5,592 nucleotides of DNA from JBBDIO01 sp040880365 (lineage in GTDB: Bacteria; Chloroflexota; Anaerolineae; Caldilineales; Caldilineaceae): contig JBBDIO010000116.1 in the NCBI GenBank assembly GCA_040880365.1, positions 1 through 5,592 of the forward strand. The letters are read 5' to 3'. Of the stretch, positions 1 to 5,592 are shown one piece after another. The stretch's first letter is position 1. Every line of letters begins with the position of its first letter. The translations under genes were made by a program, and so were the position numbers. The notes under the pieces were generated by a model. It made no database searches. It saw only the letters and a program-made list of their open reading frames with translations, and had not been told where the DNA came from.

Positions 1-21
1 CCGAGCGCAGCGCGGGTGGCC

Positions 22-984
22 CTATTCTTGCCACCGATAGGTAATCAAATGCTCGCGCCGGCCTTGTGCCAGCAAACCATGCTGAACCATGCGTTCCAGA
101 TGTCCGGCCAGCGGTTGCGACAAAGCCGGTGCGGCGGCGTCCGGCCATTCGCCCAGGGCGGCACTGGATGCCTGGATAATTTCCTGCATAGTCAGCGGTG
201 CACCGGCTTCCGCAAGCAGCCGGCGCAGATGGCGATCCGTGCGCTCTACAAAGCTGCGGCTGGCTGCCAAAAACGCCTCGACCTCTACCCCGGCATAGAC
301 CGGATAGTGGCTAGTGAGCAGATAGGGCGGCTGCCATGCCTCAAACTGGCCCAGCGTTGCCATATACGCATCCAGATAGCGATAGGTCGGAGGAAAAGCC
401 GGTGTGCCATCGGCCCGCAACACCGCGTGATAAAGCGTCGCATCACAGATCACCAGCGCACCGCTGCGCGGATCGTTCACCGTCATATGCCCGCGGCTAT
501 GGCCGGGCGTATGCCACAATTCCACATGCCAGTCGGGGCTGAGCCGCAGCACTTCGCCACCGCTCAACGCAACATCCACCGGCGCAGTGCGCGCCACGGC
601 CAGCATATCGGCGCGCGCAGCTTCCGATTCAAAAATGTCATGGTCAGCCTTAAATTCGTCGTAGCGCGCATCCAGAATCAGCTGCATATCCTCGACCATC
701 GCCTGATCCAGGCGGTGACACATGAGCAACGCATTAGGAAAGGCTTCCACCGCCGAGCGATTGCCTGCCGTATGGTCAAAGTCGCTGTGACTGGAGAGAA
801 TATAGCGCACCTGTGCCGGGTCCAGGTTGTGCGCCTGCATATAGGGCAAAATATAGGTCTGCGGCGTATCATCCAGCCCCGTATCGACCAGAAGCGTTGC
901 CTCGCTCCCCACCAACAGGTAGACACAGACAAATCGGTCGCCCAATGGCAGTTGGATACGGTGAATTCCTTCTACAATCTCCAC
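22..984 (-). CDS. MBL-fold metallo-hydrolase with C-terminal helical domain
   Basis: Metallo-beta-lactamase-fold hydrolase, probably cytosolic because no signal peptide is seen. Numbering from the GTG start (320 residues), the order is a strand with DTG (34-36), the metal motif HSDFDH (66-71), TPGHSRGH (H162, H166), a bridging Asp in ICDATL (D181) and a late His in SHYP (H226). Residues from about 238 to the end form a helical, winged-helix-like tail, as in glyoxalase-II/COG0491-type relatives. The second His of the usual HxHxDH motif is Asp (D68), a variant that may alter metal loading. A TTG two codons upstream (990) would give 322 residues. GTG at 984 is preferred because the AAAGGGA site lies 8 bases before it but only 2 before TTG. 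It is the last of three minus-strand genes, about 100 bases after gene A. The substrate is unknown; thioester, lactone or phosphoester hydrolysis are all possible. Confidence 0.88.
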   Translation of the reverse strand: MEIVEGIHRIQLPLGDRFVCVYLLVGSEATLLVDTGLDDTPQTYILPYMQAHNLDPAQVRYILSSHSDFDHTAGNRSAVEAFPNALLMCHRLDQAMVEDMQLILDARYDEFKADHDIFESEAARADMLAVARTAPVDVALSGGEVLRLSPDWHVELWHTPGHSRGHMTVNDPRSGALVICDATLYHAVLRADGTPAFPPTYRYLDAYMATLGQFEAWQPPYLLTSHYPVYAGVEVEAFLAASRSFVERTDRHLRRLLAEAGAPLTMQEIIQASSAALGEWPDAAAPALSQPLAGHLERMVQHGLLAQGRREHLITYRWQE

Positions 985-990
985 AGGCAA

Positions 991-1000
991 AATCCCTTTC
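991..1000 (-). promoter_or_regulatory. Ribosome binding site deciding the MBL gene start
   Basis: On the minus strand this reads GAAAGGGATT. The AAAGGGA core ends 8 bases before a GTG codon (984) but only 2 bases before a TTG codon (990), so GTG is the better spaced start. The same GAAAGGGA string precedes gene B and the SDR gene. Confidence 0.5.
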
Positions 1001-1009
1001 TGACAGCGA

Positions 1010-1036
1010 CGGGCGGGTAGGATGTAAACCCGCCTG
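1010..1036 (-). other. GC-rich hairpin between gene A and the MBL gene
   Basis: GGCGGGT (1012-1018) pairs perfectly with ACCCGCC (1028-1034) around a 9-base loop. The plus-strand copy can extend by one wobble and one GC pair. It lies in the intergenic space of the minus-strand genes, upstream of the MBL ribosome site. No T-tract follows it on either strand, so a standard intrinsic terminator is not supported. It may be an RNA processing or stability element, a partial terminator, or chance in GC-rich DNA. Confidence 0.4.
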
Positions 1037-1084
1037 CCCGCCCCCGCAACGAGCCTGACGCGCCTCGGCTACTCGCGAATGAAC

Positions 1085-2275
1085 CTACTCGTGAGCAAAC
1101 GTCGATTCGCGCGGCGCCGTATAGTCAACCTGCAATTGCGGAGTCTCCAGGCGCACATTGCCCTCCACCCGCGAAGTCAGACAGGCTTCCAATATCCCGC
1201 TCACCAGCATCGTGCGCTCCACAGGGATAGGTCCCTTGCCCGTTTCGATCATCTCCACAATCTTGTCTACCAGACAACTGGAATAGGTCACGTTTTCGCC
1301 CGGTGTGAGCAAAAACTGTGTGGAAATGATCTCATCAGTGTCGGCGCGGCGGGTAGCGAAACAAAAATCGCGAATCGCGCCATTGAGCATGAGCAACGTG
1401 GCCCGCAGACCATCCTTGTATTCGATTAGATAGGCGGCGGGTTTTTCCACCAGACGCCGCAATTCGCCGCTGCCCAGCAGATCCTGAGTGCGCCCGTCTT
1501 CCAGCGTCAGCCCCTGGGGAGAATCGCTACGCGCCAGTGCCGCTTCCAGCAGACGCTCGGACCAGACGCCCTGTTCGCCGAGTTCCCAAACCGCGTCGCC
1601 TTCTACCAGTTGCACGGCTGCCACGCCCGTTTCCCCGCCGGCACGTCGTTCGACCATACACTGCATGGCCTCCAGCGCGTGATAATCCATCGGGTCGGAG
1701 CCGCCACACCCCACCATAACCGCCTCGGCCAAGGGCGCGCCATGCGGCACATCGACCGCGGGCAGCCGCCACGTCACCGGCAATGAAGAGCCGGCAATAA
1801 AGGGGAAATTGAGTCGCTTGCTGTCGGCGACCATCTCCTGCGCCTTTTCAAAACTATAGGACAGATGCTTGTCGTTGTAGACCGGCACCGCGCGCCCATC
1901 TTCCTCAAATACGCGCACGCACTCCTTAAAAAAGTCATAGCGCGGATAGAGAATCTGCCCCTTTTCATTGCGGGGATAGTCACCGTGTTCGATGACAAGC
2001 ACCACTGCATCGACTGCGATTTTGTCGCCACCACAGCGCAACGCCTCGGCAATCGTGGGATAGACCTCGAACCCAAACTCACGCGCCCGATCCGCGCTCT
2101 GGTCATTGACGGGTTTCTGATCTACATAGAGCGCGGCAATTTCCATGTCGGGCCGATACCACGCACCTTTGCGCGGATAGCCCATCTCAAAGCGGTCGCA
2201 AAAGTGTTGCGTGTGCGACCGATAGCGGTAGATCGACGAGATAACGGCAAGTCGCTTTTTCGCACGAATCGACAT
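1085..2275 (-). CDS. Conserved protein of unknown function, Gfo/Idh/MocA-like (paralogue A)
   Basis: I do not recognise a characterised function. The 396-residue protein has an alpha/beta N-terminal half (about 8-170) and a C-terminal half that resembles the Gfo/Idh/MocA two-domain layout. Landmarks are LYVDQ (49-53), VYPTI (71-75), EHGDY (96-100), NDKHL (134-138), AGSSLPVTWR (161-170), DYHALE (197-202), QCMVERR (205-211), GGETGV (213-218), LLMLNG (294-299) and PVERT (351-355). NDKHL sits where EKP lies in Gfo/Idh enzymes, and the HALE His where their C-terminal His lies. A GxGxxG loop is absent near the N-terminus. There is no signal peptide or membrane segment. The ATG has a weak GGA site 6 bases upstream. 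It is closely related along its whole length to the next upstream gene and is the same length. It could be a divergent oxidoreductase or a non-catalytic sugar-binding relative. The reading frame is very secure; the function is not. Confidence 0.88.
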   Translation of the reverse strand: MSIRAKKRLAVISSIYRYRSHTQHFCDRFEMGYPRKGAWYRPDMEIAALYVDQKPVNDQSADRAREFGFEVYPTIAEALRCGGDKIAVDAVVLVIEHGDYPRNEKGQILYPRYDFFKECVRVFEEDGRAVPVYNDKHLSYSFEKAQEMVADSKRLNFPFIAGSSLPVTWRLPAVDVPHGAPLAEAVMVGCGGSDPMDYHALEAMQCMVERRAGGETGVAAVQLVEGDAVWELGEQGVWSERLLEAALARSDSPQGLTLEDGRTQDLLGSGELRRLVEKPAAYLIEYKDGLRATLLMLNGAIRDFCFATRRADTDEIISTQFLLTPGENVTYSSCLVDKIVEMIETGKGPIPVERTMLVSGILEACLTSRVEGNVRLETPQLQVDYTAPRESTFAHE

Positions 2276-2293
2276 TTTATTTCCATTCTGAAA

Positions 2294-2322
2294 TTAATAG
2301 GCTGCGTTCACCTGGTTGTTTA
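2294..2322 (-). promoter_or_regulatory. Weak sigma70-like promoter candidate for gene A
   Basis: On the minus strand TAAACA (2322-2317) is followed after 17 bases by TATTAA (2299-2294). Each hexamer matches the sigma70 consensus at four of six places. Transcription would begin around 2287, leaving a leader of only about ten bases. That is short for a gene with a Shine-Dalgarno site, so this is a tentative call. Confidence 0.2.
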
Positions 2323-2426
2323 GGCTTTCAGCTCTGCCACTGCGCGCACGCCTTGCGGCTCGACTACCGGGCGCACAGGACAAGAAACACCAGACCACAA
2401 GCACCAGCAGATGCGCAATTGATTGA

Positions 2427-2444
2427 GTGCACCCGTTGGTGCGC
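2427..2444 (-). terminator. Short hairpin just after the gene B stop, possible weak terminator
   Basis: GCACC (2429-2433) and GGTGC (2438-2442) form a perfect five-base-pair stem with a four-base loop, starting 9 bases beyond the gene B stop codon. The stem is short and no T-run follows on the minus strand, so termination is uncertain. Position is the main argument. Confidence 0.25.
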
Positions 2445-2450
2445 AAATTA

Positions 2451-3641
2451 TCATGTGCGCCAGTAGGTCGAATCTTCCACCGGACCATACTGAATGGCGA
2501 GATGCGGTGTTTCCACCGGAATTTGCCCACCATGCAGGCTGTCTACACCTGCAACAACCAGCCCGGTCGTCAACAACGTCCGCTCAATTGGATAGGGACT
2601 CTTGCCTGTGAGAAAAAGTTGTTCAATCTGATTGGTCAGTGGTGAAAAGAAATTAGCCAATGTGGTCCGCGCCGGGGGCATGGGCAAATACATTTGCACA
2701 GAGAACGGTGTCGCGCGCCCTTTTAACCGTGCCGCAAAGTTAAAATCCTGCACCAATCCGTTCATGAGAATCATAGTCGAACGCAGCCCGTCGGCGTGCA
2801 GGTACGAATAGGCGACCGGGGTTTCCACCAGTTTTTGCATCTCATCGTGCGTGGGGAAGTGGTGGTTAAATCCGGCGCGTGCCGGCGTCAGCGTGTGGCT
2901 CCGGCTCAATGCGGCCTCAAACAGATCGCGCGACCACAACTCATTGTGATAGGCTTCCCAGAAGCGGTCGCCCCGAAAAGCTTCCAGACTCACCACACCC
3001 GTTTCTCCGCCCTTGCGCCGTTCGACCATACACTGAATCGTCTCCAGGGCATGAAAGTCGTAGCTATCCACCCCGCCATAGGCCACACACAGCGCTTCCT
3101 CGACCTCGCTGTTCACGGGCAAATCTACATCGGGGATGCGCCACGTCACGGGCAGCGACGAGCCTGCCATCAGCGCGAAGCCCATTTCATTGGCGGTATC
3201 GTACATATCCTTCGCCCATGCCCAGTTCCACGACAAATGCTTGTCGTTGAATATGGGCACACTGCGCCCCGACCGGCGGAATGTGGCAACAATTTGGCGA
3301 AAGTGTTCGTACCGTGGATAAAGATGTTGCCCCTTGCTGTTGCGCCCATAGTCGCCGTGTTCACCGATGAGCAACACGCCATCTACGGCTAGCTCGGCCC
3401 CGCCACATGTCAGCGCGTCATCAATGGTGGGATAGACCTTCATCTGGGGAAATTGCTCGGCGCGGGAATAGGTCAAATCGCTTTCCGGGTGCTGATCCAC
3501 ATACAGCGACACCAGATCCATGGGCGGGCGGTGATGACGTCCCTCCCAGCCATACCCTTCCAGGAATCGATCGACGATGTGCTGACCGTGCGAAAATTTA
3601 CGGTATTCCGTAATAATCGCAGCAATTTTGGGTCTGGACAT
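2451..3641 (-). CDS. Conserved protein of unknown function, Gfo/Idh/MocA-like (paralogue B)
   Basis: First gene of the leftward group and a full-length paralogue of gene A, also 396 residues; I judge them to be somewhat under half identical by eye. Shared blocks are LYVDQ (46-50), EHGDY (94-98), NDKHL (132-136), AGSSLPVTWR (159-168), FHALE (196-200), QCMVERR (203-209), GGETGV (211-216), LMNG (292-295), PIERT (351-355) and ETPHL (377-381). The fold outline suggests an N-terminal Rossmann-like domain, then an alpha/beta domain as in Gfo/Idh/MocA proteins, with K134 and H197 as candidate active-site residues. The N-terminus (AAIITEYRKFSHGQH) lacks the glycine-rich dinucleotide loop. The ATG start follows AAAGGGA at good spacing. 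Gene A and B differ most around 250-270, a likely surface or substrate loop. There is no signal peptide. Function is not known to me; a role in sugar or polyol derivative metabolism is a guess from fold only. Confidence 0.88.
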   Translation of the reverse strand: MSRPKIAAIITEYRKFSHGQHIVDRFLEGYGWEGRHHRPPMDLVSLYVDQHPESDLTYSRAEQFPQMKVYPTIDDALTCGGAELAVDGVLLIGEHGDYGRNSKGQHLYPRYEHFRQIVATFRRSGRSVPIFNDKHLSWNWAWAKDMYDTANEMGFALMAGSSLPVTWRIPDVDLPVNSEVEEALCVAYGGVDSYDFHALETIQCMVERRKGGETGVVSLEAFRGDRFWEAYHNELWSRDLFEAALSRSHTLTPARAGFNHHFPTHDEMQKLVETPVAYSYLHADGLRSTMILMNGLVQDFNFAARLKGRATPFSVQMYLPMPPARTTLANFFSPLTNQIEQLFLTGKSPYPIERTLLTTGLVVAGVDSLHGGQIPVETPHLAIQYGPVEDSTYWRT

Positions 3642-3644
3642 GCC

Positions 3645-3653
3645 ATTCCCTTT
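3645..3653 (-). promoter_or_regulatory. Ribosome binding site of gene B
   Basis: Reads AAAGGGAAT on the minus strand, with its purine core about 5-6 bases before the ATG. It is nearly identical to the site before the SDR gene on the other strand, and it supports the chosen start. Confidence 0.6.
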
Positions 3654-3698
3654 CTATTGACTTGATTCGTTTGATTTGCTAACGGGTTGGTATCTGTT

Positions 3699-3726
3699 GT
3701 CGGGACGTGCGCGCGCTGTGCCCGAC
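3699..3726. repeat. Inverted repeat, possible operator
   Basis: GTCGGG (3699-3704) and CCCGAC (3721-3726) are perfect six-base arms separated by 16 bases that include a GCGCGCGC run. The position is 58-85 bases upstream of gene B, within the divergent region. This would suit an operator or a looped RNA, but arms this short can arise by chance. Confidence 0.25.
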
Positions 3727-3750
3727 CAGAAAAGTCATCGCGTACCATAT

Positions 3751-3771
3751 AGCCGGGCGAATTGTCCGGTT
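3751..3771. repeat. Imperfect palindrome CCGG...CCGG in divergent region
   Basis: Nine pairs, three of them G-T, can form between 3751-3759 and 3763-3771 around a three-base loop, with CCGG at both ends. It may be a regulator site or a small hairpin in the SDR leader. There is no T-tract. Confidence 0.25.
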
Positions 3772-3864
3772 GGCCGGCAAAAGTTTCGGCTCGAATTTGC
3801 GCCCTATACCCTGCTCGGCAACCTGGGGCGGCTAAAGTGGATAGCGGTTGTTGTCAAGGCATTG

Positions 3865-3870
3865 TATACT
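3865..3870 (+). promoter_or_regulatory. Candidate -10 box for the SDR-amidohydrolase operon
   Basis: TATACT matches TATAAT at five of six bases and lies about 70 bases before the SDR start. The hexamer at the expected -35 distance is poor; TTGTCA (3851-3856) is too close, at 8 bases. It may be an activator-dependent promoter or a chance match. Confidence 0.3.
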
Positions 3871-3930
3871 GAAGCTCCGCCTCCCCAAAAGGCCGAACAT
3901 GGCAGAGATCAAACCCTCAATTCTATGCGA

Positions 3931-3936
3931 AAGGGA
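3931..3936 (+). promoter_or_regulatory. Ribosome binding site of the SDR gene
   Basis: AAGGGA, within the string GAAAGGGAAT, ends 5 bases before the ATG at 3942. This fixes the start, and the protein begins exactly as SDR enzymes usually do. Confidence 0.65.
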
Positions 3937-3941
3937 ATATC

Positions 3942-4739
3942 ATGAAACTCCAGGACAAAGTTGCGGTTGTCACCGGTGGCGCGCGTGGCCTAGGGCGCGC
4001 CTATGCTCTGCACCTGGCCGGTCTGGGCGCGCATGTTGTGGTCAATGACGTGGACCTGGACGCAGCCCGCCAGTATAATGAAACGCTCGGCGCCGACAGC
4101 GTGGCCGAAGAAATCGCCAATCTGGGCGTGCGCTCTTTGGCGATTGAGGCCGATGTGACGCGCCAGGCCGATGTTAATGACATGTTTACCGAAATCATCT
4201 CCACATTTGGCAAAGTCGACATTCTGGTCAACAATGCCGGCGGTGCGCTCAATGCCCCCGCAGAACACTCGGCCGCGTCCGTCGCCATGGAATACTACAA
4301 CTACATTATGGACATCAATCTCACGGGCAGCATCCACTGTTGCCAGGCAGCAGCCAAGGGGATGAGCGCGCAAGGGTCGGGCAAGATTGTCAACGTCGCG
4401 TCCCAGGCCGGCCTGTGGAGTGGACGCACCGGCGATCACGTCGCCTACAAAGTCGCCAAAGCCGGTGTCATTCACTATACGCGCGTGCTCGCCGCCGAAC
4501 TTGGCCCCCACAACGTCAATGTCAACTGCATTGCACCCGGTTTTATACTCTCATCCCGCGCGCTTGCCGGTGGACGCAACACAGGCGAACTCCGCGACCG
4601 GCTCCTGGCCCAGATTCCCCTGGGGCGCATGGGAATGCCCGAAGATTGCGCCAAAGTCATCGAGTTTCTCGTCACCGACCTATCCGACTATGTCACAGGC
4701 CAATGCATCCCCGTATGTGGGGGCTATGTTGCCTTCTAA
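3942..4739 (+). CDS. Short-chain dehydrogenase/reductase (SDR), NAD(P)-dependent
   Basis: Cytosolic classical SDR of 265 residues, which would interconvert a hydroxyl and a ketone using NAD(P). Every family landmark is present: TGGARGLG (11-18) for the dinucleotide, D36 after the second strand (suggesting NAD rather than NADP), ADV (70-72), NNAGG (97-101), N126, catalytic S154, and Y169-x-x-x-K173, then PG (199-200) and the C-terminal VTGQ...GG (251-261). The first 36 residues (GRAYALHLAGLGAHVVVND) resemble the hydroxyacyl-CoA dehydrogenase domain of multifunctional beta-oxidation enzymes as well as FabG-type reductases. A slightly long stretch (105-123) precedes the N126 strand. It is first in a rightward pair, 30 bases before an amidohydrolase, which suggests one pathway. 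The substrate cannot be assigned; names such as fabG would be over-specific. Confidence 0.95.
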   Translation: MKLQDKVAVVTGGARGLGRAYALHLAGLGAHVVVNDVDLDAARQYNETLGADSVAEEIANLGVRSLAIEADVTRQADVNDMFTEIISTFGKVDILVNNAGGALNAPAEHSAASVAMEYYNYIMDINLTGSIHCCQAAAKGMSAQGSGKIVNVASQAGLWSGRTGDHVAYKVAKAGVIHYTRVLAAELGPHNVNVNCIAPGFILSSRALAGGRNTGELRDRLLAQIPLGRMGMPEDCAKVIEFLVTDLSDYVTGQCIPVCGGYVAF

Positions 4740-4754
4740 TCTACGCTCAATCAC

Positions 4755-4760
4755 AGGAAA
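4755..4760 (+). promoter_or_regulatory. Ribosome binding site of the amidohydrolase gene
   Basis: AGGAAA lies 9 bases before the ATG at 4770. It sits in the 30-base space after the SDR stop and supports this start; the next ATG in frame (codon 19) would remove the HxH metal motif. Confidence 0.55.
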
Positions 4761-4769
4761 TATTCGATC

Positions 4770-5592
4770 ATGATTATCGATGCCCATGTCCACTTCCCCG
4801 ATGACCATCCCGATTTGCTGCAAATGCTGGGCAAACTGGATATCCTCGCCCTCAATATCTCGTTTGCCAACCAATCCAAGCCCCACTGGCGCGACGAGGC
4901 CGACCGCTACCGCGATCTCGCCAAACAATATCCCCAACACTTCCGCTGGTGTACCACATTTGGGTTGCCGCCCACTGGCACCAACAGCGGCGATGCTCGC
5001 TATGTAGACCGCGCCATCTCCGGTCTGGACAAGGATTTTGCCGACGGCGCGATTGGCGTCAAAGTCTGGAAAAGCTATGGCATGGAACTCAAACGCGCCG
5101 ACGGGTCGCCGATTATGGTGGACGACCGCGTACTCGCACCCATCTTCGAGCATATGCAAGCCAAAGGCTATCCTGTGCTCATGCACATTGGCGACCCCCT
5201 GGCCGCGTGGATGCCCCTGGATCATCCCAGCCCCCACCAGACGTACTATCGCGAAAATCCAGACTGGCACATGGCGGGCAAGGCGGGCTTCCCTACCCAC
5301 GCCGAAATCATTGCCGCGCGCGACCGCATGTTGGCGAATCATCCGGGCCTGACGGTGATCGGTGCGCACCTGGGCAGCCTGGAACACGATGTAGACGAAG
5401 TCGCGGCGCGGCTGGATCGCTTCCCCGATTTCAACGTCGATATTTCCGCCCGCCTGGCCGATATGATAATGCAGAAATCGGCCAAGGTGCGCGCATTCTT
5501 CGAGCGCTATCAGGACCGCATCCTATATGGCACCGATATCGTCTTGCGTGAACGCCTGAGCGACTGGTCCGATGCGGTACGCACGGAAACCA
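4770..5592 (+). CDS. Amidohydrolase-2 family metal-dependent hydrolase (3' end cut by window)
   Basis: Open to the end of the window without a stop; 274 residues are visible. It starts MIIDAHVHFP, the first strand of a TIM-barrel amidohydrolase with metal ligands H6 and H8. Other expected residues follow: GVKVWKSYG (96-104), H139 in LMHIGD, H200 in IGAHLGS, and D256 in LYGTDI. This pattern of HxH, His, His and Asp is that of the PF04909 group, which includes aminocarboxymuconate decarboxylase and 2-pyrone-4,6-dicarboxylate lactonase. The enzyme may therefore be a hydrolase, lactonase or non-oxidative decarboxylase. There is no signal peptide, so it is probably cytosolic. Probably co-transcribed with the SDR gene. 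The family is often about 280-330 residues, so only a short C-terminal piece should be missing. Residues 142-172, rich in H, P, W and Y, probably form an active-site lid. The exact substrate is unknown. Confidence 0.9.
   Translation, partial: MIIDAHVHFPDDHPDLLQMLGKLDILALNISFANQSKPHWRDEADRYRDLAKQYPQHFRWCTTFGLPPTGTNSGDARYVDRAISGLDKDFADGAIGVKVWKSYGMELKRADGSPIMVDDRVLAPIFEHMQAKGYPVLMHIGDPLAAWMPLDHPSPHQTYYRENPDWHMAGKAGFPTHAEIIAARDRMLANHPGLTVIGAHLGSLEHDVDEVAARLDRFPDFNVDISARLADMIMQKSAKVRAFFERYQDRILYGTDIVLRERLSDWSDAVRTET

Larger units (their letters stand above)
2276..2450. other. 175-base gap between the paralogues
   Basis: This gap separates the stop of gene B from the start of gene A, so the two are probably not translationally coupled. 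It holds a short hairpin next to the gene B stop and a weak promoter-like sequence next to the gene A start. I see no RNA gene and no convincing small protein gene in it. Confidence 0.6.
3642..3941. promoter_or_regulatory. Divergent intergenic region between gene B and the SDR gene
   Basis: These 300 bases carry the upstream regions of both transcription directions. Next to gene B is an AT-richer leader with three TTGA repeats (3657-3674). The middle holds two inverted repeats (3699-3726 and 3751-3771), and the SDR side has a TATACT box (3865-3870). Frames across it give only arginine-rich, unfamiliar peptides, so I see no gene here. A shared regulator site is plausible, but no regulator is encoded in the window. 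Confidence 0.5.

Noticed and set aside
1..21. Possible terminator after the MBL gene
   Set aside because: Only 21 bases remain beyond the stop, with a small GCGC palindrome and no T-tract; too little to judge.
16..1020. Long plus-strand frame of 334 codons opposite the MBL gene
   Set aside because: It is almost exactly antisense to a gene with clear MBL motifs, and its translation is rich in Arg, His and Gln with no recognisable domain: a shadow frame.
1069..1091. Direct repeat CTACTCG on both sides of the gene A stop region
   Set aside because: Seven bases repeated once at 16-base spacing is easily chance; there is no array and no mobile element end.
2294..2533. Minus-strand small frame across the A-B gap with a hydrophobic stretch (LLVLVVWCFLSC) that resembles a lipoprotein leader
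   Set aside because: It overlaps the gene B 3' end, has no clear ribosome site, matches the lipobox poorly and has an Arg-rich tail. A shorter TTG start in the gap is possible but unsupported.
3676..3945. Plus-strand frame whose stop overlaps the SDR ATG, suggesting a coupled leader gene
   Set aside because: It has a TTG start without a good ribosome site, an Arg-rich sequence without a domain, and it covers the palindromes and promoter area. The overlap looks accidental.
3990..4511. Minus-strand frame of 173 codons opposite the SDR gene
   Set aside because: It is fully antisense to a gene with every SDR motif, and its composition mirrors the complementary codons.
4680..5387. Minus-strand frame of 235 codons opposite the amidohydrolase
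   Set aside because: It is antisense to the amidohydrolase reading frame, which shows all metal ligands and has a ribosome site.
4949..5551. Plus-strand frame of 200 codons inside the amidohydrolase
   Set aside because: It is an out-of-frame, Arg-rich translation of the amidohydrolase gene, which stays open in its own frame from 4770 to the window end.
1..5592. CRISPR array, insertion sequence, tRNA, rRNA or defence system
   Set aside because: No regularly spaced repeats, transposase-like protein, terminal repeats, RNA gene or defence-related domain was found.

Overview
The window looks like an uncultured, moderately GC-rich bacterium. Genes are closely packed, Shine-Dalgarno sites of the GAAAGGGA type precede several starts, and codon use is even. 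The mix of a paired Gfo/Idh/MocA-like unknown family with SDR, amidohydrolase and metallo-beta-lactamase enzymes recalls planctomycete, Latescibacterota or Poribacteria-like metabolic loci. That placement is an impression from gene style, not a proven assignment. No mobile element, CRISPR array, tRNA or rRNA is visible.

Layout: three genes lie on the minus strand and two on the plus strand, around a 300-base divergent intergenic region (3642-3941). Reading leftward from it are a 396-residue protein of unrecognised function (gene B, 2451-3641), a 175-base gap, a 396-residue paralogue (gene A, 1085-2275), a roughly 100-base gap with a GC-rich hairpin, and an MBL-fold metallohydrolase with a C-terminal helical extension (22-984). 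Reading rightward are a classical SDR oxidoreductase (3942-4739) and, 30 bases later, an amidohydrolase-2 family TIM-barrel enzyme (from 4770) that runs off the window end.

How they may work together (inference): an NAD(P)-type dehydrogenase and two metal-dependent hydrolases flank a pair of proteins with the outline of a Gfo/Idh/MocA oxidoreductase but no visible glycine-rich nucleotide loop. This fits a small-molecule catabolic locus in which a hydroxyl is oxidised and a lactone, ester or carboxylate product is then hydrolysed or decarboxylated. The substrate cannot be read from the sequence. The most unusual content is the tandem paralogue pair; the other genes belong to well-known superfamilies.
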